Positions 35,662 to 43,910 of a DNA stretch of 48,547 bases are shown here, one piece after another. The notes below the pieces were generated by a model that saw only the letters and a list, made by a program, of their open reading frames with translations, was not told the DNA's origin and did not search any database. Where the stretch lies: NCBI RefSeq assembly GCF_007989085.1, contig NZ_BJVJ01000049.1, forward strand, positions 1 to 48,547. The letters are read 5' to 3'. The DNA comes from Pseudonocardia sulfidoxydans NBRC 16205. GTDB lineage: Bacteria; Actinomycetota; Actinomycetes; Mycobacteriales; Pseudonocardiaceae. The translations under genes were made by a program, and so were the position numbers. Position 1 is the first letter of the stretch. The number at the start of each line of letters is the position of its first letter.

Positions 35662-35667
35662 TACCGT
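35662..35667 (+). promoter_or_regulatory. -10 element for the egt operon, leaderless arrangement
   Basis: TACCGT ends seven bases before the in-frame GTG at 35675 (followed directly by an ATG at 35678). Transcription would begin at or beside the start codon. No good Shine-Dalgarno sequence is present, which agrees with a leaderless mRNA. Confidence 0.45.
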
Positions 35668-35674
35668 TTTCCGG

Positions 35675-37069
35675 GTGATGCAGGAGACGGGTGTCGCCGA
35701 GCCGATGGCCGGCCCCTCCCAGGCACGGGTGCAGCAGCTGCGCAGCCTGTCCGAGGCGGAGGCCTACGTGGCGTCGGTGTGTTTCAAGCACGGTCCGCCG
35801 CGGCTGCTCGGGGTCGAGCTCGAATGGCTCGTCCACGCCGGCGCCTCACCGGGCGCACCTCCGAACAGGGCCACGCTCGCCGCGGCGCTCGGCCCGCACG
35901 CCCCCACGACGCTCGTCCCGTCGTCCCCGGCACAGCCGCTCCCGCACGGTTCCACCGTGACGGTCGAGCCCGGAGGCCAGGTCGAGCTGGCCAGCCCACC
36001 CCTCGCCGATCTCGGATCGCTCATCGGCGCCGTCTCGGCCGATGCGGCGGAGCTCCACCGCCGCCTCGCCGCCCACGCCCTCACGGTCCAGCCACGCGCC
36101 ACCGATCCCCTCCGGCCGGCGACACGCATCCTCGATCTCCCGCGGTACGCGGCGATGGAGCGCGCGTTCGACCGCAACGGCCCCCACGGCCGCAGCGGCA
36201 TGTGCTCCACCACCGCGGTCCAGGTGTGCCTCGACGTCGGCACCGCCGCCGACCTCCCGCTGCGCTGGGAGACGTTGCACGCCCTCGGTCCCGTCCTGCT
36301 CGCCGCATTCGCCAACTCGCCGGTACTGCACGGGCGACGCACGGGCTGGAAGTCCTCACGCATGGCGTGCTGGCTCTCGGCCGACCCGGCACGCACGTTC
36401 CCGCCCGCGCCGCTGTCGGCCGATCCGGAGGCCGACTGGGCGGCCCGCGTCCTGTCCACCCCGCTGCTGTGCGTCCGCCGCGACGACGGGCCGTGGGACG
36501 CGCCGCCGGGCGTCACGTTCGCTGACTGGATCGCCGGCGCGATGCCCACCCCACCGACGACGGCCGACCTCGACTACCACGTGTCGACCCTGTTCCCGCC
36601 GGTCAGGGCACACGGGCACCTCGAGGTCCGCTACGTCGACGGGCAGGCGGGCGACCGGTGGGCGCTGCCCATGGCGGTGCTCGTGGCGCTGCTCTCGCGC
36701 CGTGAGATCACCGAACAGGTGCGCGAGCTGACCCGGCCGGTGGCCGGACGCTGGATCGAGGCCGCCCGCTGCGGTCTGGAGGACGGGCCCCTCGCCGCGG
36801 CCGCCGCACCGGTGTTCGAGCTGGCGTGCTCCGCGCTGCGCACCCTCGACGTGCCCCCGACCGTGCAGGACGCCCTCGAGGACATGACGGCCCGGCAGGT
36901 CCGGCGGGGCCGGTGCCCGGCCGACGACCCGCTCGACGAGGAACGCCACGCCTGGCCCGTCGACCCCCAGGACGCCTGGGACGTGCTCGCCGACGCCCCA
37001 CCGCTGGCCGAGGCCTGCCTGGGCAGGCCCACCCGCGTCGACCCCGGCCTGGAAGGACAACCGTCGTGA
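35675..37069 (+). CDS. egtA: Glutamate-cysteine ligase EgtA (ergothioneine biosynthesis)
   Basis: Makes gamma-glutamylcysteine, the sulfur donor for ergothioneine. The 464-residue protein has the GCS2-type N-terminal strand LLGVELEWLVHAG at about 48-60 with conserved acidic residues. It also has STVTVEPGGQVELASPP, GMCSTTAVQVCLDVG, ANSPVLHGRRTGWKSSR and LEVRYVDGQAGDRWALPMAVL, all typical of EgtA. The GTG at 35675 is chosen because of the -10 spacing; ATG 35678 and ATG 35645 are alternatives. Its stop overlaps the egtB GTG (GTGA). First gene of egtABCD, divergent from acnR. Confidence 0.92.
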   Translation: MMQETGVAEPMAGPSQARVQQLRSLSEAEAYVASVCFKHGPPRLLGVELEWLVHAGASPGAPPNRATLAAALGPHAPTTLVPSSPAQPLPHGSTVTVEPGGQVELASPPLADLGSLIGAVSADAAELHRRLAAHALTVQPRATDPLRPATRILDLPRYAAMERAFDRNGPHGRSGMCSTTAVQVCLDVGTAADLPLRWETLHALGPVLLAAFANSPVLHGRRTGWKSSRMACWLSADPARTFPPAPLSADPEADWAARVLSTPLLCVRRDDGPWDAPPGVTFADWIAGAMPTPPTTADLDYHVSTLFPPVRAHGHLEVRYVDGQAGDRWALPMAVLVALLSRREITEQVRELTRPVAGRWIEAARCGLEDGPLAAAAAPVFELACSALRTLDVPPTVQDALEDMTARQVRRGRCPADDPLDEERHAWPVDPQDAWDVLADAPPLAEACLGRPTRVDPGLEGQPS

Positions 37070-38421
37070 CGATCGACCCCACCACCCTCGACGAGCAGGC
37101 CGTGCGCACCCGGGTGGCCGAGCTGCTCGACCGGTCCCGCGCCCGCAGCACCGCGCTGACCGACGCGGTCGACGACTCCGACCTCGTGGCCCAGCACTCG
37201 CCGTTGATGTCGCCGCTCGTGTGGGACCTCGCCCACATCGGCAGCCAGGAAGAGCTGTGGCTGGTGCGTGACGTCGGCGGTCGCGAACCGCTGCGCCCGG
37301 AGATCGACGGCCTCTACGACGCGTTCCAGCACAGCCGCGCCAGCCGTGTCGACCTGCCGCTGCTCACACCGCCGGAGGCCCGCAGCTACGTCGCCGAGGT
37401 ACGCGACAAGGCGCTCGACGCGCTCGACCGGACCCCGCTGCGGGGGCGGCGCCTCGTCGACAACGCGTTCGCGTTCGGCATGATCGTGCAGCACGAACAG
37501 CAGCACGACGAGACGATGCTCGCCACCCACCAGCTGCGCGTCGGCGCGCCCGTCCTGCACGCCGCCCCGCCGCCCCCGGGCCTCGACCCGGTCCGGCTCG
37601 GCCCGCGCGAGGTCCTCGTCCCGGGCGGGCGGTTCGAGCAGGGCACCTCCGTCGAACCCTGGGCGCTCGACAACGAACGTCCCGCCCACCCGGTCGACCT
37701 GCCCGCGTTCGTCATCGACACCTACCCGGTCACGGGCGGCGAGTACGTCGCGTTCGTCGAGGCCGGCGGCTACGACGACCCACAGTGGTGGAGTGCGGCC
37801 GGCTGGGCGCACCGCGTCGAGGCCGGCCTGGTCGCGCCCCAGTTCTGGGAGCGCGACGCCTCCGGGACCTGGTGGCGGCGCCGGTTCGGCGTCGTCGAGC
37901 CCGTCCCCGCCGACGAGCCGGTCGTCCACGTCTGCTTCCACGAGGCCGCCGCCTACGCCGCATGGGCCGGCAAGCGGCTGCCCACCGAGGCCGAGTGGGA
38001 GAAAGCCGCTCGCCACGACCCCGCCACGGGCCGCTCCAGGCGCTACCCGTGGGGCGACGACGACCCGACCCCCGCCCACGCCAACCTCGGTCAGCGCCAC
38101 CTGCAGCCCGCACCCGTCGGCGCCTACCCGGCAGGCGCGTCCGCCCACGGGGTGCACCAGCTCATGGGCGACGTCTGGGAGTGGTGCGACTCCGGCTTCC
38201 ACTCCTACCCGGGGTTCGAGATGTTCCCGTACCCCGAGTACTCCGAGGTGTTCTTCGGCGGCGACTACAAGATCCTGCGCGGCGGCTCCTTCGGCACCGA
38301 CCCCTCGGCGGTCCGGGCGACCTTCCGCAACTGGGACCACCCCGTCCGACGCCAGATCTTCTCCGGGTTCCGCTGCGCCCGCGACGCGACACCCGTCGAA
38401 TCCGCCGCCGGGGGGCTGTGA
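37066..38421 (+). CDS. egtB: Hercynine oxygenase (sulfoxide synthase) EgtB
   Basis: Non-heme iron enzyme that joins gamma-glutamylcysteine to hercynine with O2 to give the sulfoxide. The 451-residue protein has an N-terminal DinB-like domain with the three iron ligands His57 (DLAHIGS), His143 and His147 (VQHEQQHDET), and a C-terminal formylglycine-generating-enzyme-like domain (RLPTEAEWEKAARHD, MGDVWEWCDSGF, LRGGSF, FSGFRCARD). The start is a GTG overlapping the egtA stop; the open frame upstream to 36826 lies inside egtA and is rejected. egtC begins four bases after its stop. Confidence 0.95.
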   Translation: MTIDPTTLDEQAVRTRVAELLDRSRARSTALTDAVDDSDLVAQHSPLMSPLVWDLAHIGSQEELWLVRDVGGREPLRPEIDGLYDAFQHSRASRVDLPLLTPPEARSYVAEVRDKALDALDRTPLRGRRLVDNAFAFGMIVQHEQQHDETMLATHQLRVGAPVLHAAPPPPGLDPVRLGPREVLVPGGRFEQGTSVEPWALDNERPAHPVDLPAFVIDTYPVTGGEYVAFVEAGGYDDPQWWSAAGWAHRVEAGLVAPQFWERDASGTWWRRRFGVVEPVPADEPVVHVCFHEAAAYAAWAGKRLPTEAEWEKAARHDPATGRSRRYPWGDDDPTPAHANLGQRHLQPAPVGAYPAGASAHGVHQLMGDVWEWCDSGFHSYPGFEMFPYPEYSEVFFGGDYKILRGGSFGTDPSAVRATFRNWDHPVRRQIFSGFRCARDATPVESAAGGL

Positions 38422-38425
38422 CGGC

Positions 38426-39250
38426 GTGTGCCGCCATCTCGCCCACCTCGGCCCACCGACGACGCTGTCCGCCCTGCTCACCGAGCCCTCCCACGCGCTG
38501 CTGCGGCAGTCGTGGGCGCCTGCGGACATGCGCGGCGGCGGCACCGTCAACGCCGACGGTTTCGGCGCCGGCTGGTACCCGGCGGCCGGGGCCGACCCCG
38601 TCCGCTACCGCAGCGACCGGCCCATGTGGTCCGACGCGTCGTTCGCGTCGCTCGCCGCGGCCACGTCGTCGGGCGCCGTGCTCGCCGCCGTCCGGTCGGC
38701 GACCGTCGGGATGCCCGTCGTGACCACGGCCGCCGCCCCCTTCGCCGAGGGGCGGTGGCTGTTCAGTCACAACGGGGTCGTCCGCGGCTGGCCGGGGTCG
38801 GTCACCGCGCTCGCCGGCCGCCTGCCCGTCGCCGACCTGCTCACCCTCGACGCCCCGACCGACTCCGCGACCCTGTGGGCACTCGTCCGGCACCGGCTGC
38901 GCGCCGGTGAGGAACCCGGCGCGGCGCTCGCCGCCGTCGTCACCGGCGTCGCCGCCGCCGCTCCCGGGTCCCGGCTGAACCTGCTGCTCACCGACGGCAC
39001 CGCCATCTGGGCCACAGCCTGGGACCACGCCCTGTCGGTCCGCACACACCCCGACCGCGGCGCGGGGGCCGCCGTCACCGTCGTGTCCGAACCCTTCGAC
39101 GACCGACCCGGCTGGGAACCGGTGCCCGACCGGCACCTCCTGCGCGCCACCCCCGGCCGGTACCAGCTCGACGCGCTCACGACCGTGGGCCGCGACAACG
39201 GCGACGGCGGCGCCCACGCCGTCGCCGGTGATCGGATGGGAATTCGATGA
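38426..39250 (+). CDS. egtC: Gamma-glutamyl hercynylcysteine sulfoxide hydrolase EgtC
   Basis: Class II glutamine-amidotransferase-fold hydrolase that removes the glutamyl group from the EgtB product. The start is decided by chemistry: the GTG at 38426 makes Cys the second residue (M-C-R-H-L), which becomes the N-terminal nucleophile after removal of Met. The 274-residue protein has TVNADGFGAGWYP and FSHNGVVRGWPG, the usual substrate-loop motifs. The longer open frame upstream is egtB in another frame. Its stop overlaps the egtD ATG (ATGA). Confidence 0.93.
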   Translation: MCRHLAHLGPPTTLSALLTEPSHALLRQSWAPADMRGGGTVNADGFGAGWYPAAGADPVRYRSDRPMWSDASFASLAAATSSGAVLAAVRSATVGMPVVTTAAAPFAEGRWLFSHNGVVRGWPGSVTALAGRLPVADLLTLDAPTDSATLWALVRHRLRAGEEPGAALAAVVTGVAAAAPGSRLNLLLTDGTAIWATAWDHALSVRTHPDRGAGAAVTVVSEPFDDRPGWEPVPDRHLLRATPGRYQLDALTTVGRDNGDGGAHAVAGDRMGIR

Positions 39251-40218
39251 GTCTCGCCGCGCTCGACGTCCACCTCACCGAGTCCGACGCCTCGGCCGCG
39301 CTGCGCGCCGACGCCGCGGCGGGGCTGACGGCCGAGCCCAAGGTGCTGCCGCCCAAGTGGTTCTACGACGCCCGCGGCAGCGAGCTGTTCGAGCAGATCA
39401 CGGAGCTGCCCGAGTACTACCCGACCCGCACCGAACGCGCCCTGCTCGCCGACAGCGTCGACGACATCGCCGCCGCCTCGGGCGCCGACACGATCGTCGA
39501 GCTCGGGTCGGGGTCGTCGACGAAGACGCGGCTGCTGCTCGACGCGTTCACCCGCGCGGGCACCCTGCGCAGCTACGTGCCGCAGGACGTCAGCGAGGCC
39601 GCCCTGCGCGGGGCCCTCGACACGCTGTCGGGCGAGTACCCCGACCTGGAGCTGCGCGGTGTCGTCGGCGACTTCACCCGCGACCTCGGCCGGCTGCCGC
39701 GCGGCGGCCGACGCATGATCGCGTTCCTCGGCGGCACGATCGGCAACCTGCTGCCCGCCGAGCGGGCGGCGTTCCTCGCCCACGTCCGGTCGGTGCTCGA
39801 CCCGGGCGAGCAGTTGCTGCTGGGCACCGGGCTCGTCGTCGCCCCGGAGGTCGTCGTACCCGCCTACGACGACGCGGCGGGCGTCACCGCGGAGTTCAAC
39901 CGCAACGTCCTGCACGTGCTCAACCGCGAGCTCGACGCCGACTTCGTGCCCGACGACTTCGCCCATGTCGCGGTCTGGGACGCCGAGAACGAGTGGATCG
40001 AGATGCGGCTGCGCGCGACCCGGACGATGACCGTGCACGTCCGGGCGCTCGACCTCGTCGTCGAGTTCGCGGCGGGGGAGGAGATGCGCACCGAGGTGTC
40101 GGCGAAGTTCCACCGCAACGGTGTCCGGGAGATGTACGCGGGCGCGGGGTTCGAGCTGACCCGCTGGTGGGCCGACCCCGACGACCGCTTCGGCCTGAGC
40201 CTGGCCACGGCGGTCTGA
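39247..40218 (+). CDS. egtD: L-histidine N-alpha-methyltransferase EgtD
   Basis: Trimethylates histidine to hercynine with S-adenosylmethionine, the entry step of ergothioneine synthesis. The 323-residue protein has LPPKWFYDARGSELFEQIT near residue 35, the EgtD hallmark, the SAM-binding VELGSGSSTKTRLLL, and LGGTIGNLLPAERAAFL and FNRNVLHVLNRELDADF. The ATG overlaps the egtC stop by four bases. It is the last gene of the operon: no PLP-dependent lyase gene (egtE) follows, only a tandem repeat and a cupin gene. Confidence 0.96.
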   Translation: MSLAALDVHLTESDASAALRADAAAGLTAEPKVLPPKWFYDARGSELFEQITELPEYYPTRTERALLADSVDDIAAASGADTIVELGSGSSTKTRLLLDAFTRAGTLRSYVPQDVSEAALRGALDTLSGEYPDLELRGVVGDFTRDLGRLPRGGRRMIAFLGGTIGNLLPAERAAFLAHVRSVLDPGEQLLLGTGLVVAPEVVVPAYDDAAGVTAEFNRNVLHVLNRELDADFVPDDFAHVAVWDAENEWIEMRLRATRTMTVHVRALDLVVEFAAGEEMRTEVSAKFHRNGVREMYAGAGFELTRWWADPDDRFGLSLATAV

Positions 40219-40229
40219 TCCGCCGGGGG

Positions 40230-40334
40230 CCGGCTGCGCCGGTCCGACCTGCTGGAGGCCCGGCTGCGCCGGTTTGACCTGCTGGGGGCGGCTGCGCCGG
40301 TTTGACCTGCTGGAGCCGGCTGCGCCGGTCGGGG
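40230..40334. repeat. Tandem repeat of about 29 bp, 3.6 copies
   Basis: Units start CGGCTGCGCCGGTTTGACC and end TGCTGGAGG. They lie at 40230-40259, 40260-40288, 40289-40315 and a partial copy at 40316-40334. Each has a small inverted repeat (CCGGCTGCGCCGG). The units abut with no spacers, so this is not a CRISPR array. The array fills most of the 136-bp gap between egtD and the cupin gene; it could be a terminator array or a neutral minisatellite. Confidence 0.9.
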
Positions 40335-40342
40335 CCCGTGGC

Positions 40343-40348
40343 TAGGGT
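40343..40348 (+). promoter_or_regulatory. -10 element for the cupin gene, leaderless arrangement
   Basis: TAGGGT ends six bases before the cupin ATG at 40355, so the transcript would begin at the start codon. It directly follows the tandem repeat array. Confidence 0.45.
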
Positions 40349-40354
40349 CGCGGC

Positions 40355-40816
40355 ATGACCGCCCCCGACTGGCGCACCGCAGGCGTCCGCGTCGTCCCCG
40401 CCGACGCGCTCGACACCAACACCCCGCAGACCCCCGGCATGAACCGGGCCGCCGCGATCACGCACTCCCGCACGGGATCGCAGCGGCTGTGGGCGGGCAC
40501 GGTGACGATCCATCCCGGCGCGCGGACCGGGGCGCACCACCACGGCGAGCTGGAGAGCGTGATCTACGTCGTGCGCGGGGTGGCGCGGATGCGCTGGGGT
40601 GCCGACCTGGAGTTCACCGCGGAGGGCGGTCCGGGCTCGTTCATCTTCGTGCCGCCCTTCGTGCCGCACCAGGAGATCAACGCCCTCGACGACGAGCCCC
40701 TGGAGTGCGTCCTGACCCGCAGCGGGCAGGAGCCGATCGTGGTGAACCTCGACATCGAGGGGGTCCCCGACCCACAGCGCGTGCCCTGGATCGACCCGGG
40801 CCACCCGGCGGGCTGA
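40355..40816 (+). CDS. Cupin domain protein
   Basis: A 153-residue single-domain cupin. Metal-ligand motif 1 is GARTGAHHHGELESVIYVVRG (about 51-71), with two or three His and a Glu, and motif 2 is SFIFVPPFVPHQEINA (about 94-109) with a His. The beta-barrel should bind a metal ion; the substrate or ligand is unknown. It starts 136 bp after egtD and has its own likely promoter, so a role in ergothioneine metabolism is not supported by operon structure. A 13-bp-stem hairpin follows. Confidence 0.85.
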   Translation: MTAPDWRTAGVRVVPADALDTNTPQTPGMNRAAAITHSRTGSQRLWAGTVTIHPGARTGAHHHGELESVIYVVRGVARMRWGADLEFTAEGGPGSFIFVPPFVPHQEINALDDEPLECVLTRSGQEPIVVNLDIEGVPDPQRVPWIDPGHPAG

Positions 40817-40830
40817 CCGCGCCCGCCCGC

Positions 40831-40882
40831 GCCGAGATGCGCGGTGTTCCGGCCGATCGACAGCCCTCACGCGCATCTCGGC
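40831..40882. terminator. Inverted repeat after the cupin gene
   Basis: GCCGAGATGCGCG at 40831-40843 pairs with CGCGCATCTCGGC at 40870-40882 (13 bp, 26-nt loop). It begins 14 bp after the cupin stop. The loop is long and no T-run follows, so it may be a terminator or another member of the local inverted repeats. Confidence 0.5.
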
Positions 40883-40902
40883 CGGCAGGGGTGGGGCCGA
40901 AC

Positions 40903-40966
40903 AACCCGCGCGCAACCTCACTGCTCTGATCCGGCGCCGGAACAGCAGTGAGGTTGCGCGCGGGTT
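40903..40966. repeat. GCGCGCAACCTCAC inverted repeat, copy B (perfect)
   Basis: A 23-bp perfect inverted repeat: the left arm 40903-40925 contains CGCGCGCAACCTCACTGCT and the right arm 40944-40966 is its complement, with an 18-nt spacer. It is the best copy of the family in the window. Confidence 0.9.
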
Positions 40967-40994
40967 CGAGGCACGGCGTCCGGCCCCTCCTTCT

Positions 40995-41018
40995 GTCGCC
41001 GAATCATTGACACGACGC
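40995..41018. repeat. TCATTGAC motif repeat, copy 1
   Basis: Contains CGAATCATTGACACGACG. It lies about 35 bp after inverted repeat B. Related copies are at 43573-43597 and 43911-43936. Confidence 0.6.
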
Positions 41019-41073
41019 GGCCGCGTGGCGAGGGCCGGACCCCGCCACGCGCCGGCCCCGCCACGCACCGGGG

Positions 41074-42507
41074 TCACCCCGCGACGACCGGGGGACGGCG
41101 GTCGGCCCAGGGGAGGGCCCGCTCCAGGTCGGCGGCGATCGCGATCAGGGTGGCCTCGTCGGCGTAGGGGGCGACGAGCTGGACGCCGATCGGCCAGCCC
41201 TCCTCGGTGCTGCCCAGGGGCAGGCTGATCGCCGGGTTGCCGGTGACGTTCGACAGCGCGGTGAAGCCGGCGGTGCTGAAGATGTGGTCGTACCAGCCGC
41301 GGGCGTCGAGGGAGGCGTCGTCGGCGTTCAGGTACCCGGCGGCGGTGTTGGGCACGTTCATCGTCGGGGTGAGGACGAGGTCCCAGGTCTGGTGGAAGGA
41401 CGCGACCGAGCGGCGGACCGTGTTGAACACCCGCTCGGCGGCGTAGATGTCGGCGGCGCGCAGGGTGCGCCCGAGCTCGGCGCAGGCGCGCGTCGTCGCC
41501 TCCAGGCTGTCGGGACCTGCCTCGATGCCCAGGGCGGCGCACATGGTGTCGATGCCGTCGGCGAGGAAGGAGCACCAGGCGACGAGGTTGGCGTCGTCGA
41601 ACGCGGCGGCATCGACCGAGGGCGCCGCCCGCTCCACGACGTGCCCCAGTCCCTCGAGGGCGCGGCCGACGGACTCCACCGCGGCGACGCACCGCGGGTC
41701 CACCGACCCGTTGCCGGAGAACGGCTCGGTGTGCAGGGCGATCCGCAGCGGCCTGCTGCCGGCGCCGACCTCGTCGGCGTAGGGGCGCACGGGGCCGGGG
41801 AGCAGGTAGCGGTCGCCGGGCTCGCTGCCGTGGACGGCGTCGAGCAGGCCGGCGCAGTCGCGCACGGTCCGGGTGAGGGCGAACTCGATCCCGAGCCCGA
41901 GCAGCGGGTCGGCATAGTCCGGGCCGGGGGAGACGCGGCCCTGGCTGGGCTTGAGCCCGACGAGCCCGCAGGCGGCGGCGGGGATGCGGATGGAGCCGCC
42001 GCCGTCGTTGCCGTGGGCGACGGGCAGCGCCCGGGCCGCGACGAGCGCGGCGGACCCGCCGCTGGACCCGCCCGGACTGCGGTCGAGGTCCCAGGGGTTG
42101 CGCACCGACCCGGTCGCGACGGCCTCGGTGTTGGCGTTGAAACCGAGCTCCGGGGTCGCGGTGAGGCCGAGGGTCGCGAGCCCCGCGCGACGGAACCGTG
42201 CCATCAGCAGGGTGTCCTCCGGCATCGGCACCCCGGCGCCGAGCAGGCGGGTGCCCGAGCGGGTCGGCACGCCGGCCGCGTGGGCGATGAGGTCCTTGAT
42301 CACGAACGGGACGCCGGCGAACGGACCGTCGGCGGCGTGGCCGAGGGGCCGCTCGAAGGGCCCGTCGACGAGCCCGTTCACCTTGGGCTGCACCGCCTCC
42401 ATCGCGGCGACGGCGGTGCGGGCGACCTCGTCGGGATGCACCTGCCCGCTGCGGATCAGGGCGGCGAGGGCGGTCGCGTCCAGGTCGGCGTACTCGGTGA
42501 GCTCCAT
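41074..42507 (-). CDS. Amidase (amidase signature family)
   Basis: Ser-Ser-Lys hydrolase of 477 residues. The triad is visible: Lys71 in FVIKDLIAH, the cis-serine Ser148 in GGSSGGSAAL, and the nucleophile Ser172 in GNDGGGSIRIPA. AACGLVGLKPSQGRVSPGP follows, as usual. The substrate may be a carboxylic or aryl amide; family members vary widely. No GatB or GatC lies nearby, so it is not taken as GatA. The ATG at 42507 follows CGGAGGAC on the minus strand and is preferred to upstream in-frame starts, which would run into the divergent promoter region. It is divergent from a LuxR-type regulator that may control it. Confidence 0.92.
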   Translation of the reverse strand: MELTEYADLDATALAALIRSGQVHPDEVARTAVAAMEAVQPKVNGLVDGPFERPLGHAADGPFAGVPFVIKDLIAHAAGVPTRSGTRLLGAGVPMPEDTLLMARFRRAGLATLGLTATPELGFNANTEAVATGSVRNPWDLDRSPGGSSGGSAALVAARALPVAHGNDGGGSIRIPAAACGLVGLKPSQGRVSPGPDYADPLLGLGIEFALTRTVRDCAGLLDAVHGSEPGDRYLLPGPVRPYADEVGAGSRPLRIALHTEPFSGNGSVDPRCVAAVESVGRALEGLGHVVERAAPSVDAAAFDDANLVAWCSFLADGIDTMCAALGIEAGPDSLEATTRACAELGRTLRAADIYAAERVFNTVRRSVASFHQTWDLVLTPTMNVPNTAAGYLNADDASLDARGWYDHIFSTAGFTALSNVTGNPAISLPLGSTEEGWPIGVQLVAPYADEATLIAIAADLERALPWADRRPPVVAG

Positions 42508-42583
42508 TGCTGTCCTCCGTCGGTGTCGGCGTGCTCCGTCGGCGGGGAAGCTAGATGCTGCGCGGACCCCCGGAATCGGTCGA

Positions 42584-42611
42584 TTGACGGATGCGATCCG
42601 ACGGGTAGCGT
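42584..42611 (+). promoter_or_regulatory. Promoter of the LuxR-type regulator
   Basis: TTGACG (42584-42589) and TAGCGT (42606-42611) are 16 bp apart and form a good SigA-type promoter. The ATG at 42620 is nine bases after the -10, so the mRNA is probably leaderless or nearly so. Confidence 0.6.
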
Positions 42612-42619
42612 CTCGGGCC

Positions 42620-43564
42620 ATGACCGCGCTGGGTGCGGCCCAGGACCTCCGGTCGTTCCTGCGGCGGAACGGCAGCCGGACCGCCGGGTCGGCGCTGGCC
42701 GTCGCGGAGGGGCTGCGGGCGATCGTGCCGTCGGACTGCCTGGCCCTGTCGGTGTGGGACCCGGTGCTGGGCCGCCACCGCGCGCTGGCGTCGTCCTACC
42801 CCGCGGTGCTGACGGGTTTCCTGGACGAGGACATGCACACCGATCCGCTGTTCGGCCTGGTCCGGACGACGGGCGCGCCGACGAGGGTCCGTGACCTGCC
42901 GGTGCAGCGCCGCCGCGGCGACATCTTCGAGCTGGTCATCCTGCCCAACGGTTTCCGCGACGGCGTGACGCAGTGTCTGTTCGCCGCGGACGGCCGCTAC
43001 GTCGGCATGCTGAACGCGAGCACGCTCGACTCCCGCCATCCCGACGACGACACCGTCGCGTTGCTGGCGCTGCTGGGTCCCGACCTCGGCGCTGCCCTGG
43101 ATCCGGTTCCGCCGCCGGAGCCGCTCACCGCCCGCTTGGGCGACGGCTCCACCGAGGGCATGCTCGTGGGGCCGGGAGGCCGGGTCGTCGCGCTGTCGGC
43201 GCGGCCGCGTCCTGAGCTGCTGGTCCCGCCGTCGGCGCTGCTGTCGGAGGTCGTGGGTCTGCGCCGGGCCGTGCGGAGGTTGTTCGTCCACGGCGACGCC
43301 GTCCACGAGATCGACGCGTACCCGACCGCGAGGGGCGTCGTGGTGCTGCACCGGGAGGTGCCGCCGCCGGCCGGGCTGACGATGCGCGAGCTGCAGGTGC
43401 TCGCGGCCATGGCCGGGGGAGCGAGCAACGCCGGGATCGCTGCCGCGCTGGGAGTCGGGGCGCGCACGGTCGGTACCCATGTCGAGCACGTGCTGGCGAA
43501 GACGGGCTGCCGGACCCGGGCGGAGGCCGCTGCCCGGGCAGCGGCGTGGGGCTTGCTGGTGTGA
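42620..43564 (+). CDS. LuxR-family transcriptional regulator with GAF-like N-terminus
   Basis: The 314-residue protein has an N-terminal sensory region of about 150 residues with a GAF-like look (IVPSDCLALSVWDP, LFAADGRYVGMLNAST, PDDDTVALLALLGPDLGAAL). A C-terminal LuxR-type HTH follows (LTMRELQVLAAMAGGASNAGIAAALGVGARTVGTHVEHVLAKTG). There is no phosphoacceptor receiver domain, so it probably binds a small ligand. The ATG is set by the promoter spacing; the longer open frame upstream runs antisense through the amidase gene and is rejected. Divergent from the amidase, a classical regulator/target layout. Confidence 0.85.
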   Translation: MTALGAAQDLRSFLRRNGSRTAGSALAVAEGLRAIVPSDCLALSVWDPVLGRHRALASSYPAVLTGFLDEDMHTDPLFGLVRTTGAPTRVRDLPVQRRRGDIFELVILPNGFRDGVTQCLFAADGRYVGMLNASTLDSRHPDDDTVALLALLGPDLGAALDPVPPPEPLTARLGDGSTEGMLVGPGGRVVALSARPRPELLVPPSALLSEVVGLRRAVRRLFVHGDAVHEIDAYPTARGVVVLHREVPPPAGLTMRELQVLAAMAGGASNAGIAAALGVGARTVGTHVEHVLAKTGCRTRAEAAARAAAWGLLV

Positions 43565-43572
43565 CGCTTCTT

Positions 43573-43597
43573 CCGTAAACGACTCATTGACGCAACG
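43573..43597. repeat. TCATTGACGC motif repeat, copy 2
   Basis: Contains CGTAAACGACTCATTGACGC, starting 8 bp after the LuxR stop codon. It matches copy 3 (43911-43936) at most positions over about 24 bp. Confidence 0.7.
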
Positions 43598-43764
43598 CGC
43601 GGTGTCACGCCGGCTCGGTCCGTCTACAGGGACGTGGACAGGGAGGCTGCAGGCAGGTCCGCAGAGACGCCCCTGCAGGGGCGGAACCGGACGCCGCCGC
43701 CGACAGGGGAGTGCCACCCTCCCGAGGCTGAACGTGTGGCGGGCCGTCCGTCGGGCACCAGACC

Positions 43765-43818
43765 GCGCGCAACCTCACGGTCGTCCACAGGCCTCGGAAC
43801 AGCGGTGAGGTTGCGCGC
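43765..43818. repeat. GCGCGCAACCTCAC inverted repeat, copy C1
   Basis: GCGCGCAACCTCAC at 43765-43778 pairs with GTGAGGTTGCGCGC at 43805-43818 (14-bp perfect arms, 26-nt spacer). Confidence 0.88.
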
Positions 43819-43830
43819 GAACCGTCGGCC

Positions 43831-43876
43831 GCAACCTCACGGTCGCCGTCGGCCCGGCATCGGACGGTGAGGTTGC
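43831..43876. repeat. GCAACCTCAC inverted repeat, copy C2
   Basis: GCAACCTCAC at 43831-43840 pairs with GTGAGGTTGC at 43867-43876; the outer bases are less conserved than in copies B and C1. It follows C1 by 12 bp. Confidence 0.85.
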
Positions 43877-43910
43877 GCGCCGCGTCGGGAGGAGCAGCCT
43901 CTCCATCCTT

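Noticed and set aside
40230..40334. Possible CRISPR array
   Set aside because: The repeats abut without unique spacers and no cas genes are present.
41074..42507. GatA subunit of glutamyl-tRNA amidotransferase
   Set aside because: The amidase triad is shared with GatA, but no gatB or gatC is nearby and the divergent regulator suggests a stand-alone amidase.
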